A stretch of 64,000 nt of DNA, from positions 8,264 through 72,263 of the forward strand of contig CAAERQ010000004.1 in the NCBI GenBank assembly GCA_900758475.1. The letters run 5' to 3'. Of this stretch, positions 15,625 through 23,034 are shown piece by piece (the first letter of the stretch is position 1; the number at the start of each line of letters is the position of its first letter). Origin of the DNA: an uncultured Collinsella sp. (lineage in GTDB: Bacteria; Actinomycetota; Coriobacteriia; Coriobacteriales; Coriobacteriaceae). Under the pieces are notes generated by a model. The model saw only the letters and a program-made list of their open reading frames with translations. It was not told the DNA's origin and did not search any database. A program made the position numbers and the translations under genes.

Positions 15625-18342
15625 ATGGATACTGTCAGCAATTACACCGAAACGCTCGAAAAGACCGTCCGTGACCTTCTCGAGCGGCAGGAGGATCTGA
15701 TCAGGACTGCCTTTACCGACCAGCTTACTGGGCTTGGCAACCGTGGCGGCTTTGCCCGTTCCCTCGAGGAGCTCTGGGAGCAGGACGCCCCCGTTACCAT
15801 GGCGTTCATCGATATCGACAATCTCAAGCACTGCAACGACGTCTTTGGGCATGACGAGGGCAACCGCTATATCTTGCAGGTAAGTCTCTATCTTAAGCTG
15901 TATATGAAGGTGGGCGAAGCGGCGTTTCGCATAGGCGGCGACGAGTTTGCCATCCTATCTACGATTGCAACCGAGGACGACCTCGCCGAACGTCTGAAAC
16001 ACTGCCGAACGGTTCTGCTCAAAAACAACGATTCCGAGATGCCCCGCTCGTTTAGCTACGGAGTGTCACATGCCGACCCTGCCCTGGGCGAAGCTTCCAA
16101 TCGCATGACGCTCGATGCCGACCATCGCATGTACGACTACAAGCTACGTCATGCCATGCACCTCGATCGACGCAATATCACGCAAGTTCACGCCGACGAC
16201 TTCGAAATAAGCGATCGTATTTTTGACGCCTTTTCGATGCTCAACGAGGGCCGTTATTTCTTTATCGAGAACTTGGACAAACATCGCACCCTTTGGTCAC
16301 AAGGTGCCTTGCGCGATCTTGGCCTTCCCTCGGAGCACATAGACAACTGTCGCGATTACTGGAAAACGCGCGTCCATCCCGACGACCTTGAGGCCTGCAT
16401 CAACGACATCGACCAAGTCTACAACGGCACCAAGCACCGTCGCGTCATGCAGTATCGTGTGCGCAACGCCGTCGGCGACTACGTCCTTTGCCGTGCTCGC
16501 GGGTTTCGTATCGACGGCGACGGAAATGTCCCCTCGCTCTATGTCGGCGAGCTCGTCAACCACTCACTTGCCGAAACCGTCGATGCCGCCACAGGTCTCG
16601 GAACGCAGCGCATGCTGGCCAACGCCATCGACGCCTGCCGCCGCGATCGTTGCGAGACAGGGCTTATAGCGGTGCGCGTTCGTGGCACGACAAAGCTCAA
16701 CGAGCTCTACGGGGCCGAGGCTGTCGACAACATGCTTGCCGAATACGCAGGCCGCATGCTGTCGATCACCCGCGGCAGGAGCCGGGTCTACCGTTCACGA
16801 AGCGTCCAGTTCGTCGTGCTCAGCAACGACCTGGACCACGAGGCATTCGAGCAACTGACCCGCCACCTTAAAGAGGCCGTTTTCGCTCCTGTTCGAATCG
16901 CAGGCGACACCATTACTCCCGTCTGTCTTGTCGTCCCGGCCTTTTACGAGCACTTAACCCATCAAGCGACCGCCGTTTTAGGCGAACTCGACCGTCGCCT
17001 TCGCACGGCCGGCGGGCTTGTCCCCAACGACAGCCTCCCCATACCCGAGGCGGAGCGCAAAAGCGCCATCGCCGAACGTATCGACTCGCTCACGGGCCTC
17101 TATCGACCCAGCGAGTTTATGCGGCGCGCCAACGCATTTCTCGAGGCAAGGCGCAACGGCACCTGGTGCATCGCCACGGTCGACATGGGCCACATGCGCC
17201 TGTTTAATGAATGGCGCGGCCAGGCCGAGGGCGACCGCGTACTCGCCGATGTGGGCACGGTCCTCAAGGACATCGAGAATGCCGATATGGGCGTCGCAGG
17301 GTACTGGGGCCAAGATGACTTTTGTGTACTTATCCCCTTTAAGCACATCACCGTCCATCAAATCTACAATCGCGTTCGTGAGGCAGTAGCCAGGCATGAT
17401 GACGGCGTAGGTTTTTGGCCGTCCATGGGCGTTTACCCCATCGACTCCAATGAGGAGATCGCCATCGATGCGCAGGCAAAGGCCATGTTTACCAATCGAC
17501 GCGCAAAAAACGACTTTAAGGAGCGCATTGCCATTTTCCGCCCCGCGGAGTACGAGCGCGAAGTCGCGTTCCACCGTACGCTGACCGAATTCCAGTACGC
17601 GCTGTCAAATGGTCGCATCACGTACTATCTTCAGCCCCAGGTCGATATGGAAACCGGCGAGATTATTGGCGCCGAAGCACTCACCCGCTGGATTGACAAG
17701 GACGGCTCTCTCATTTCGCCCGCAACGTTTATCCCCGCACTCGAGGAAAGCGGCTTTGTAGTGACGCTCGACAAGTACATTTGGCAGGGTGTCGCCATAT
17801 GGCTTCGCGAGCGTCTCGATCGCGGTCTTCGCGTGGTTCCGGTCTCGCTTAATGTGTCGCGCGTGGATATCCTTGCCTGCGACGTTGCCGAACATATGGG
17901 GGCGCTCGCCGCCCAATACAACCTACCGCCCGAGCTCATGCGTATCGAGATCACCGAGACGGCTTATACGGGAGAATCCGAAGCCGTGGATAAGCTGACC
18001 GCAGATCTGCACACCCGCGGCTTCTCGACCTATATGGACGATTTTGGCACCGGTCAGTCCACGCTCGCGATGCTCAAGAACGTCAACGTCGACGTCATCA
18101 AGCTCGACCGCACCTTTGTGCCCACCGACCGCGATCAAGGCCGCAGTACGCAAATCATTTCATCGATGCTCGAAATGGCGCAGTCGCTCCATCTGCCCGT
18201 CGTGGTCGAAGGCGTCGAGACAAATGAGCAGGCGAACATGCTACGACAAATGGGCGCCCACTACGCTCAGGGCTTCCTCTACTACCGCCCCATGCCGGCG
18301 AAGGATTTTGAGGCATTGCTCGATGGCGGCAATAACAACTGA
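15625..18342 (+). CDS. Multi-domain cyclic-di-GMP protein: GGDEF-PAS-GGDEF*-GGDEF*-EAL
   Basis: A 905-residue soluble protein. A short coiled region is followed by an intact GGDEF domain (about 25-180; GGDEF at 104-108), so cyclase activity is possible. A PAS-like module (about 195-320) follows. Next come two further GGDEF-fold domains that have lost the signature: about 325-460 (RSRSVQF at the place of GGDEF) and about 490-630 (WGQDDF). The C-terminal EAL domain (about 650-900) keeps EAL in GAEALTRW, the ESGF segment, SLNVSR, EITET, MDDFGTGQS and VVEGVET, so phosphodiesterase activity is expected. The degenerate domains may bind GTP or serve in dimerisation. The next gene is a shorter relative with the same first half. 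Confidence 0.9.
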   Translation: MDTVSNYTETLEKTVRDLLERQEDLIRTAFTDQLTGLGNRGGFARSLEELWEQDAPVTMAFIDIDNLKHCNDVFGHDEGNRYILQVSLYLKLYMKVGEAAFRIGGDEFAILSTIATEDDLAERLKHCRTVLLKNNDSEMPRSFSYGVSHADPALGEASNRMTLDADHRMYDYKLRHAMHLDRRNITQVHADDFEISDRIFDAFSMLNEGRYFFIENLDKHRTLWSQGALRDLGLPSEHIDNCRDYWKTRVHPDDLEACINDIDQVYNGTKHRRVMQYRVRNAVGDYVLCRARGFRIDGDGNVPSLYVGELVNHSLAETVDAATGLGTQRMLANAIDACRRDRCETGLIAVRVRGTTKLNELYGAEAVDNMLAEYAGRMLSITRGRSRVYRSRSVQFVVLSNDLDHEAFEQLTRHLKEAVFAPVRIAGDTITPVCLVVPAFYEHLTHQATAVLGELDRRLRTAGGLVPNDSLPIPEAERKSAIAERIDSLTGLYRPSEFMRRANAFLEARRNGTWCIATVDMGHMRLFNEWRGQAEGDRVLADVGTVLKDIENADMGVAGYWGQDDFCVLIPFKHITVHQIYNRVREAVARHDDGVGFWPSMGVYPIDSNEEIAIDAQAKAMFTNRRAKNDFKERIAIFRPAEYEREVAFHRTLTEFQYALSNGRITYYLQPQVDMETGEIIGAEALTRWIDKDGSLISPATFIPALEESGFVVTLDKYIWQGVAIWLRERLDRGLRVVPVSLNVSRVDILACDVAEHMGALAAQYNLPPELMRIEITETAYTGESEAVDKLTADLHTRGFSTYMDDFGTGQSTLAMLKNVNVDVIKLDRTFVPTDRDQGRSTQIISSMLEMAQSLHLPVVVEGVETNEQANMLRQMGAHYAQGFLYYRPMPAKDFEALLDGGNNN

Positions 18343-18400
18343 TACGCTCGCGCGCAAAACGCCACCGTCGAAGGGGGCATTTGTCTCCATTAGCTAACTT

Positions 18401-18431
18401 ATATCCCCAATTCAAACCGAATTGGGGATAT
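18401..18431. promoter_or_regulatory. Perfect 12-bp inverted repeat between the two GGDEF genes
   Basis: ATATCCCCAATT and AATTGGGGATAT flank a 7-base loop, 58 bases after the first gene and 38 before the second. There is no T-tract. It could be a weak terminator or an operator; I cannot decide. Confidence 0.5.
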
Positions 18432-18469
18432 GATACAAACCGTTGTTCCGCCCAAGGAGGTTATCCATC

Positions 18470-19999
18470 ATGAACGAGTCATATCGCCTGGGCGAGCAAT
18501 CGATTATTGCCTATCTTCAGCGACTTGCGAACGGCGTCTCGACCGCTGAACTCGATGTTGCCGCGCTGCCTGCTGAGCTACGCGCCGTTGGTGAGCAACT
18601 GCAAAAGACGTATGCCATCCTGCAACAAGAGCGCCAGCTGCTTGAGCGTAACGCCTATATCGACCCGCTCACCAACTTGGGCAACCGCGGCGGACTCGAC
18701 CGTCACGTCGAGCAACTCTGGCGCAAAGGCGACCCCTTCACCTGCGCCTATATTGACATCGACCATCTCAAGCATTGCAATGATAGGTTTGGCCACGCCG
18801 AAGGCAATCGCTATATTCTGAGCATCTGCCGCACGCTCTCCGAAACCATGGAGCACGATGAGATGCTGTTCCGTATCGGTGGAGACGAGTTTGTGCTCAT
18901 CTCGCCCTCCGCAAACGAGATTGAACTCGAGCAGCGCTTGGAGCAGGTACGTACCAGGCTGATCGAGGCGAGCTCAGGTGGCAAGGCGCCCATGATCGGC
19001 AGCTTTAGCTTTGGCTGCTCGCGCGTCGATCCACTTGCCGGCGACACGCGTCGCCAGATGACGATGGATGCCGATCGCAAGATGTATCGCTATAAGCTTA
19101 TGCATCGTGTGCAGCAACCGAAAGACAGTGACGCGCCGCAACGCCCAATCGTCGATCAGCTTCCCTGCAACGACCGGGTGTTCCAAGCGATCTCCATGAG
19201 CTCCGAAACGCGCTATCCGTTTATCCTCAATCTCGATACGGGAGAATCGCAATGGTCGGTTAACGCCGTGCGCGATTTTGACCTGCCCTCCCAGCACCCT
19301 TTTAACTCACTCGACATGTGGCTCGCCCGCGTTCATCCCGAGGACCGCGACAACGTACGCGCCGAGCTCGACATGGTGATAAACGGCACGTGGCACTTCC
19401 ACTACATGCAGTATCGCGTAATGGATGCCACCGGAAAATACGCGCTTTGCGACTGCACGGGCTACCGCTTGGACGGCACCGATACCGAGCCCAGCATGTA
19501 TGTGGGCATTATCGTCAACCGAAGCCTAGCGGATACGACCGACTCGGTAACGGGCCTGGGCGATGTCCACGCGCTGGTCAACGCTATTGGAGAGATGCGT
19601 CGCGTGGCGCGCGAGGCAGGCTTTATTGCCATTAAGGTTGACGATATCGCCGAGGTCAATGCCCGCTTTGGATTCGATGCAGGCGACCGCGTGCTCGCCG
19701 AAAGCGCCGCCTGCCTCATGGATTGTTCGCGCGGCAAGGGCCGCCTGTTCCGCTCGACGGGGCCGACATTCGTGGCACTCTTCGATGAGCTCGGCCCCGA
19801 GGCAATCGATGAGATCGCAAGCGACATCGAACGGTTCCTGGGTTCTCCCGTGCTCATTGGCTCGCTTGAATATCAGCCGCCCATTCGCGTGGCCACGCTC
19901 CATCTGGACGGCGTCGACCGTCAGCCTGTTTCCATTTTGAACGAGCTCAAAGCGTTGCTTAAAGAGGCACCGCAAGTACCGGGCACCAAGCTGGACTAG
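18470..19999 (+). CDS. Diguanylate cyclase: GGDEF-PAS-degenerate GGDEF
   Basis: A 509-residue soluble protein that aligns with the first half of the preceding gene's product. A helical N-terminus (1-60) leads to an intact GGDEF domain (about 62-215; GGDEF at 137-141), a PAS-like module (about 230-350), and a GGDEF-like domain (about 360-500) in which the signature is replaced by RSTGPTFVAL. It lacks an EAL domain, so it should only make cyclic-di-GMP. AAGGAGG upstream selects the ATG at 18470 over a longer frame. Shared architecture and adjacency point to an ancient tandem duplication followed by loss or gain of the C-terminal half. Confidence 0.9.
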   Translation: MNESYRLGEQSIIAYLQRLANGVSTAELDVAALPAELRAVGEQLQKTYAILQQERQLLERNAYIDPLTNLGNRGGLDRHVEQLWRKGDPFTCAYIDIDHLKHCNDRFGHAEGNRYILSICRTLSETMEHDEMLFRIGGDEFVLISPSANEIELEQRLEQVRTRLIEASSGGKAPMIGSFSFGCSRVDPLAGDTRRQMTMDADRKMYRYKLMHRVQQPKDSDAPQRPIVDQLPCNDRVFQAISMSSETRYPFILNLDTGESQWSVNAVRDFDLPSQHPFNSLDMWLARVHPEDRDNVRAELDMVINGTWHFHYMQYRVMDATGKYALCDCTGYRLDGTDTEPSMYVGIIVNRSLADTTDSVTGLGDVHALVNAIGEMRRVAREAGFIAIKVDDIAEVNARFGFDAGDRVLAESAACLMDCSRGKGRLFRSTGPTFVALFDELGPEAIDEIASDIERFLGSPVLIGSLEYQPPIRVATLHLDGVDRQPVSILNELKALLKEAPQVPGTKLD

Positions 20000-20003
20000 C
20001 GTT

Positions 20004-20048
20004 GTGGGGCGCGATGTGAAACACAAGCCGTTTCACATCGCGCCCCAC
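20004..20048. terminator. Long perfect palindrome downstream of the diguanylate cyclase
   Basis: GTGGGGCGCGATGTGAAAC and its exact complement flank ACAAGCC, giving a 19-bp stem starting 4 bases past the stop. It probably ends the transcript, although no T-tract follows. Confidence 0.6.
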
Positions 20049-20110
20049 GCCATCTACCCTCTCGTGCGATAATCCTCCGCAGAAGTCACCGACAGCAGAG
20101 GGAGTTTGTG

Positions 20111-20734
20111 ATGAAGGTTCTTTTGGTCAACGGCAGCCCCAAGGCAAACGGCAACACCGCCCGCGCACTCGCCGAGGTCGCAGAGCAGCTCAATGCCGAA
20201 GGTATTGATACCGAGGCGTTTCAGCTGGGCGCCAAGCCCATTCGCGATTGCATCGGTTGCGGCCAGTGCGGCAAGCTTAGCGGTCGTTGCACCTTTGACG
20301 ACGACGTGGTGAACGAGCTCATCGCTGCCGCCGAGCAGGCCGACGGTTTTGTCTTTGGCTCGCCCGTCTACTACGCGCACCCCAGCGGCCGCATCCTCTC
20401 GGCTCTCGACCGCGCATTCTATGCCGGCGGGCATGCCTTTGAGCACAAACCCGGCGCCGCGGTCGCCGTCGCCCGTCGCGGCGGCACGTCGACCACCTTC
20501 GATGTGCTCAACAAGTACTTCACCATCAACCAGATGCCCGTGGTTGCTTCCACGTACTGGAACAACGTGTTTGGCGCCATGCCGGGCGAGGCCGCCCAGG
20601 ACGCCGAGGGCCTGGCCACCATGCGCAACATCGGCAAGAACATGGCCTGGCTCCTGCATTGTATCGAGGCAGGACAGGCCGCCGGCATCGACGCCCCCAA
20701 AGCCGATCGCGAGCGCACCAACTTCATCAGGTAG
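20111..20734 (+). CDS. Flavodoxin-fold NAD(P)H-dependent oxidoreductase
   Basis: A 207-residue protein of the iron-sulfur flavoprotein/NADPH-dependent FMN reductase family. GSPKANGNT (residues 8-16) is the FMN phosphate loop, and CIGCGQCGK is the CxxCxxC cluster-type motif of the ISF branch, although the fourth Cys (in GRCTF) is close by. FGSPVYYAHPSG contacts the flavin ring in relatives. Likely a small cytoplasmic flavoprotein reductase; the substrate is unknown. The ATG at 20111 is 6 bases after GGAG; the GTG at 20108 is only 3 bases from it and is less likely. The next gene starts 17 bases past the stop. Confidence 0.87.
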   Translation: MKVLLVNGSPKANGNTARALAEVAEQLNAEGIDTEAFQLGAKPIRDCIGCGQCGKLSGRCTFDDDVVNELIAAAEQADGFVFGSPVYYAHPSGRILSALDRAFYAGGHAFEHKPGAAVAVARRGGTSTTFDVLNKYFTINQMPVVASTYWNNVFGAMPGEAAQDAEGLATMRNIGKNMAWLLHCIEAGQAAGIDAPKADRERTNFIR

Positions 20735-20751
20735 AACGGCGGAACAAATAC

Positions 20752-21093
20752 ATGAACGTGCAAATTTTTGGCACCAAAAAGTCTTTCGATACCAAGAAGG
20801 CCCAGCGCTATTTTAAGGAACGCCGCATTAAGGTGCAGTTTATCGACCTTAAGGAAAAGGAGATGAGCAAGGGCGAGCTCACGAGCGTGATGCAGGCGGT
20901 CGGCGGTATCGACAAGCTGCTCAACCCCAAAGCCAAGGACGAGGAAACGCTCGCACTCATCCAGCACCTCACCTCTAGCCAGCGCTTCGATAAACTGCTC
21001 GAGAATCAGCAGGTCTTGGCCGAGCCCATCGTGCGCAACGGCAAAAAGGCCACCGTCGGTTATTGCCCCGATGTATGGGGAGCCTGGGAGTAG
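20752..21093 (+). CDS. ArsC/Spx-family protein without the catalytic Cys
   Basis: A 113-residue thioredoxin-fold protein of the ArsC/Spx/YffB family. The N-terminal segment reads IFGTKKSFDTKKAQRYF; from what I recall, relatives of this subgroup have Cys where this one has Ser in KKSFDT. RYFKERRIKVQFIDLKEKE and the conserved Pro/Gly region near the end fit the family. The only Cys is in GYCPDVW near the C-terminus. Arsenate reduction is therefore unlikely; a redox-inactive or regulatory role is an inference. It probably shares a transcript with the upstream flavoprotein. There is no strong ribosome site (GGAACAAATAC), so coupling to the upstream gene is possible. Confidence 0.8.
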   Translation: MNVQIFGTKKSFDTKKAQRYFKERRIKVQFIDLKEKEMSKGELTSVMQAVGGIDKLLNPKAKDEETLALIQHLTSSQRFDKLLENQQVLAEPIVRNGKKATVGYCPDVWGAWE

Positions 21094-21179
21094 CCTGTGT
21101 TATTTGCCAGCGCGTGGGTATAAGAGCAGGCGTTTGGCATATGATTCAACTGTAAGCCATGTCTAACAAAGGAGGGCAC

Positions 21180-22310
21180 ATGCCCAACAAACCCGTAAAG
21201 ATCATCATGCTTACCGGCTACCTCGGTGCCGGCAAGACCACGTTGCTCAACCACATCCTCGCCAACGACGGCGGCATCCGCGCCGCCGTGATCGTCAACG
21301 ATATCGGCGAGATCAACGTCGATGCCAGCCTCATCGCCGACGGCGGCCTTTCCGAGACCGATGACCTCATCCCGCTCACCAACGGCTGCATCTGTTGCAC
21401 GCTTTCGGACGACCTTGCCAACCAGCTGCAGGGCATCGCCGATTCGGGCAACTTCGACTACATCATCATCGAGGCTTCGGGCATTTGCGAGCCTATCCCC
21501 ATCGCCTACACCATCTCGAGCTTCTGCGACGAGGCCAAGGTGGGCGGCGAGCCCAAGCTCGCGCTCGACAACATCGTGGCCGTGGTCGACTGCGCCCGCA
21601 TGTACGACGAGTTCAACGGCGGCCGCGACCTGCTGGCCGAGGATATCGACGAGGACGACATCGAGAGCCTGCTCATCCAGCAGATCGAGTTTTGCTCCAC
21701 GCTGATCCTCAACAAGACCGATACCGTGAGCCCTGAGCAGATCGCCGAGCTCAAGGCCATCGTGCGCAGCCTGCAGAAAGACGCCGTGATCGTCGAGGCC
21801 CAAAACGGCGAGGTCCCCATGGAAGAGCTGCTCGACACCGACCGCTTCGACTTTATGCGTGCCTACAACTCCGCCGCCTGGATCGAGGCCATGGAGCATC
21901 CCGAGGAGCACGACGACCCCGAGGTGCTCGAGTACGACATCGAGACCTTTGTGTACTCGCGCCGCAAGCCGTTTGACCTGCAGAAGTTCACCGATTTTGT
22001 TGAGCAGGAGTGGCCCGACGAGGTCATTCGCGTCAAGGGCCCGCTGTGGCAGACCGGCGATCCGGACATGTGCTACATGTTTGAGCAGGCCGGCCACCAG
22101 ATGCGTCTGATGGAGAACGGCCTGTTTGTCGACTCGGCGCCCGAGGGCGAGAAGCAAAAGATCATCGACGAGAACCCCGAAATCATGCAGATTTGGGACG
22201 ACGAGACGGGCGACCGTATGACGAGCTTGTGCATCATCGGCCGTCACATGGACAAGGATGCGCTCATCGCCTCCCTCGATGCCTGCCTGACCGACTGGCA
22301 CCGCGCCTAG
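21180..22310 (+). CDS. CobW/COG0523-family GTPase (metal chaperone)
   Basis: A 376-residue G3E GTPase. The P-loop is GYLGAGKTT (residues 13-21), the CxCC metal motif is GCICC (C70, C72, C73), and NKTD is the guanine-specificity motif. The C-terminal half carries the CobW_C domain, with VRVKG-like IRVKGPLW and a terminal ASLDACL helix. Members insert or deliver zinc or another metal to client proteins in the cytoplasm; the client is unknown, since no metalloenzyme or zinc-regulated neighbour is obvious. GGAGGG sits 3 bases before the ATG at 21180. A strong terminator follows. Confidence 0.9.
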   Translation: MPNKPVKIIMLTGYLGAGKTTLLNHILANDGGIRAAVIVNDIGEINVDASLIADGGLSETDDLIPLTNGCICCTLSDDLANQLQGIADSGNFDYIIIEASGICEPIPIAYTISSFCDEAKVGGEPKLALDNIVAVVDCARMYDEFNGGRDLLAEDIDEDDIESLLIQQIEFCSTLILNKTDTVSPEQIAELKAIVRSLQKDAVIVEAQNGEVPMEELLDTDRFDFMRAYNSAAWIEAMEHPEEHDDPEVLEYDIETFVYSRRKPFDLQKFTDFVEQEWPDEVIRVKGPLWQTGDPDMCYMFEQAGHQMRLMENGLFVDSAPEGEKQKIIDENPEIMQIWDDETGDRMTSLCIIGRHMDKDALIASLDACLTDWHRA

Positions 22311-22351
22311 GTTTATCCAAGCGGGCATTTTTCCGCCTACACAACCGCCAA

Positions 22352-22385
22352 ACCACCACGAAGGTGCCCTTCGTGGTGGTTTTTC
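22352..22385 (+). terminator. Terminator of the CobW-family gene
   Basis: ACCACCACGAAGG and CCTTCGTGGTGGT form a 13-bp stem with a TGC loop, followed by TTTTCGTT. Confidence 0.9.
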
Positions 22386-22405
22386 GTTCTGAGCCAAGGA
22401 GATTC

Positions 22406-23005
22406 ATGTTCAACATTGTGCTGTATGCGCCCGAGATTCCGGCCAATACGGGCAATATCGGCCGCACCTGCGTGGTCACCGGCGCCCACCTGCATCTGGT
22501 GGAGCCGCTGGGGTTTTCGCTCGATGACAAGACGGTACGTCGCGCCGGCCTGGGCTACTGGCAAAACTTGGACGTGACGACCTATGCCGGCTGGGAGGAT
22601 TTCCTTGCGCGCAACGGCCTCTCCCCTGCCGACGAGCGCCTGCATCTGCTGACCAAAAAGGCACGCCGCACCTATGCGCAGAGTACCTACCGCGATGGAG
22701 ACTACTTGGTCTTTGGCAGCGAGAGCTCGGGCATTCCCGAGCCACTGCTTGCCGCGGCGTCCGAGCGCTGCGAGCGCATCCCGATGCTGCGCGATTGCGA
22801 CTCACTTGATAACGCCGAGGCTTGGGAAGCTCACGAGGAATCGCTGGGGCATACCGAGGACAGCCACGAGGCCATTCTTCAACAGGACATCTGCGGCAAC
22901 TTCATCAATCCGGACGACTACCGCATCAGCGCACTCAACCTCTCCAACAGCGCCGCCATCGTCCTCTACGAAGCCCTGCGCCAAACAGGCTTTCCGGGAA
23001 TGTGA
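22406..23005 (+). CDS. trmL: tRNA 2'-O-methyltransferase TrmL (SPOUT)
   Basis: A 199-residue SPOUT methyltransferase that would methylate the wobble nucleotide (C34/U34) of tRNA-Leu isoacceptors. The N-terminus MFNIVLYAPEIPANTGNIGR is the family start, FGSESSGIPE is motif 2, and SALNLSNSAAIVLYEA is motif 3. Typical TrmL is about 155 residues: here some 45 residues (about 128-172, acidic, containing EAHEESLGH) are inserted between the IPM strand and the LNLSNS motif, that is at the knot. AAGGAG precedes the ATG. The stop TGA lies inside a palindromic repeat, which also encodes the final Met. Confidence 0.92.
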   Translation: MFNIVLYAPEIPANTGNIGRTCVVTGAHLHLVEPLGFSLDDKTVRRAGLGYWQNLDVTTYAGWEDFLARNGLSPADERLHLLTKKARRTYAQSTYRDGDYLVFGSESSGIPEPLLAAASERCERIPMLRDCDSLDNAEAWEAHEESLGHTEDSHEAILQQDICGNFINPDDYRISALNLSNSAAIVLYEALRQTGFPGM

Positions 23006-23031
23006 GAAAGGAACTGTCCCTTTCTCACATT
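22999..23031. repeat. Palindromic repeat, TGTGACAAAGG family (TGTGAGAAAGG variant), overlapping the trmL stop
   Basis: AATGTGAGAAAGG and CCTTTCTCACATT flank a short AACTGTC centre. It belongs with copies at 26731, 56227 and 59888. It sits between convergent trmL and the UvrA-like gene and may work as a terminator. Confidence 0.85.
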
Positions 23032-23034
23032 CGG

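Noticed and set aside
20659..20751. Extended start of the ArsC-like gene inside the flavoprotein gene
   Set aside because: The extra codons overlap the upstream gene in another frame and give no part of the thioredoxin fold.
21060..22397. A 445-codon open frame antisense to the CobW-family GTPase
   Set aside because: Same antisense effect of GC-rich codons; the frame has no ribosome site and ignores known motifs.
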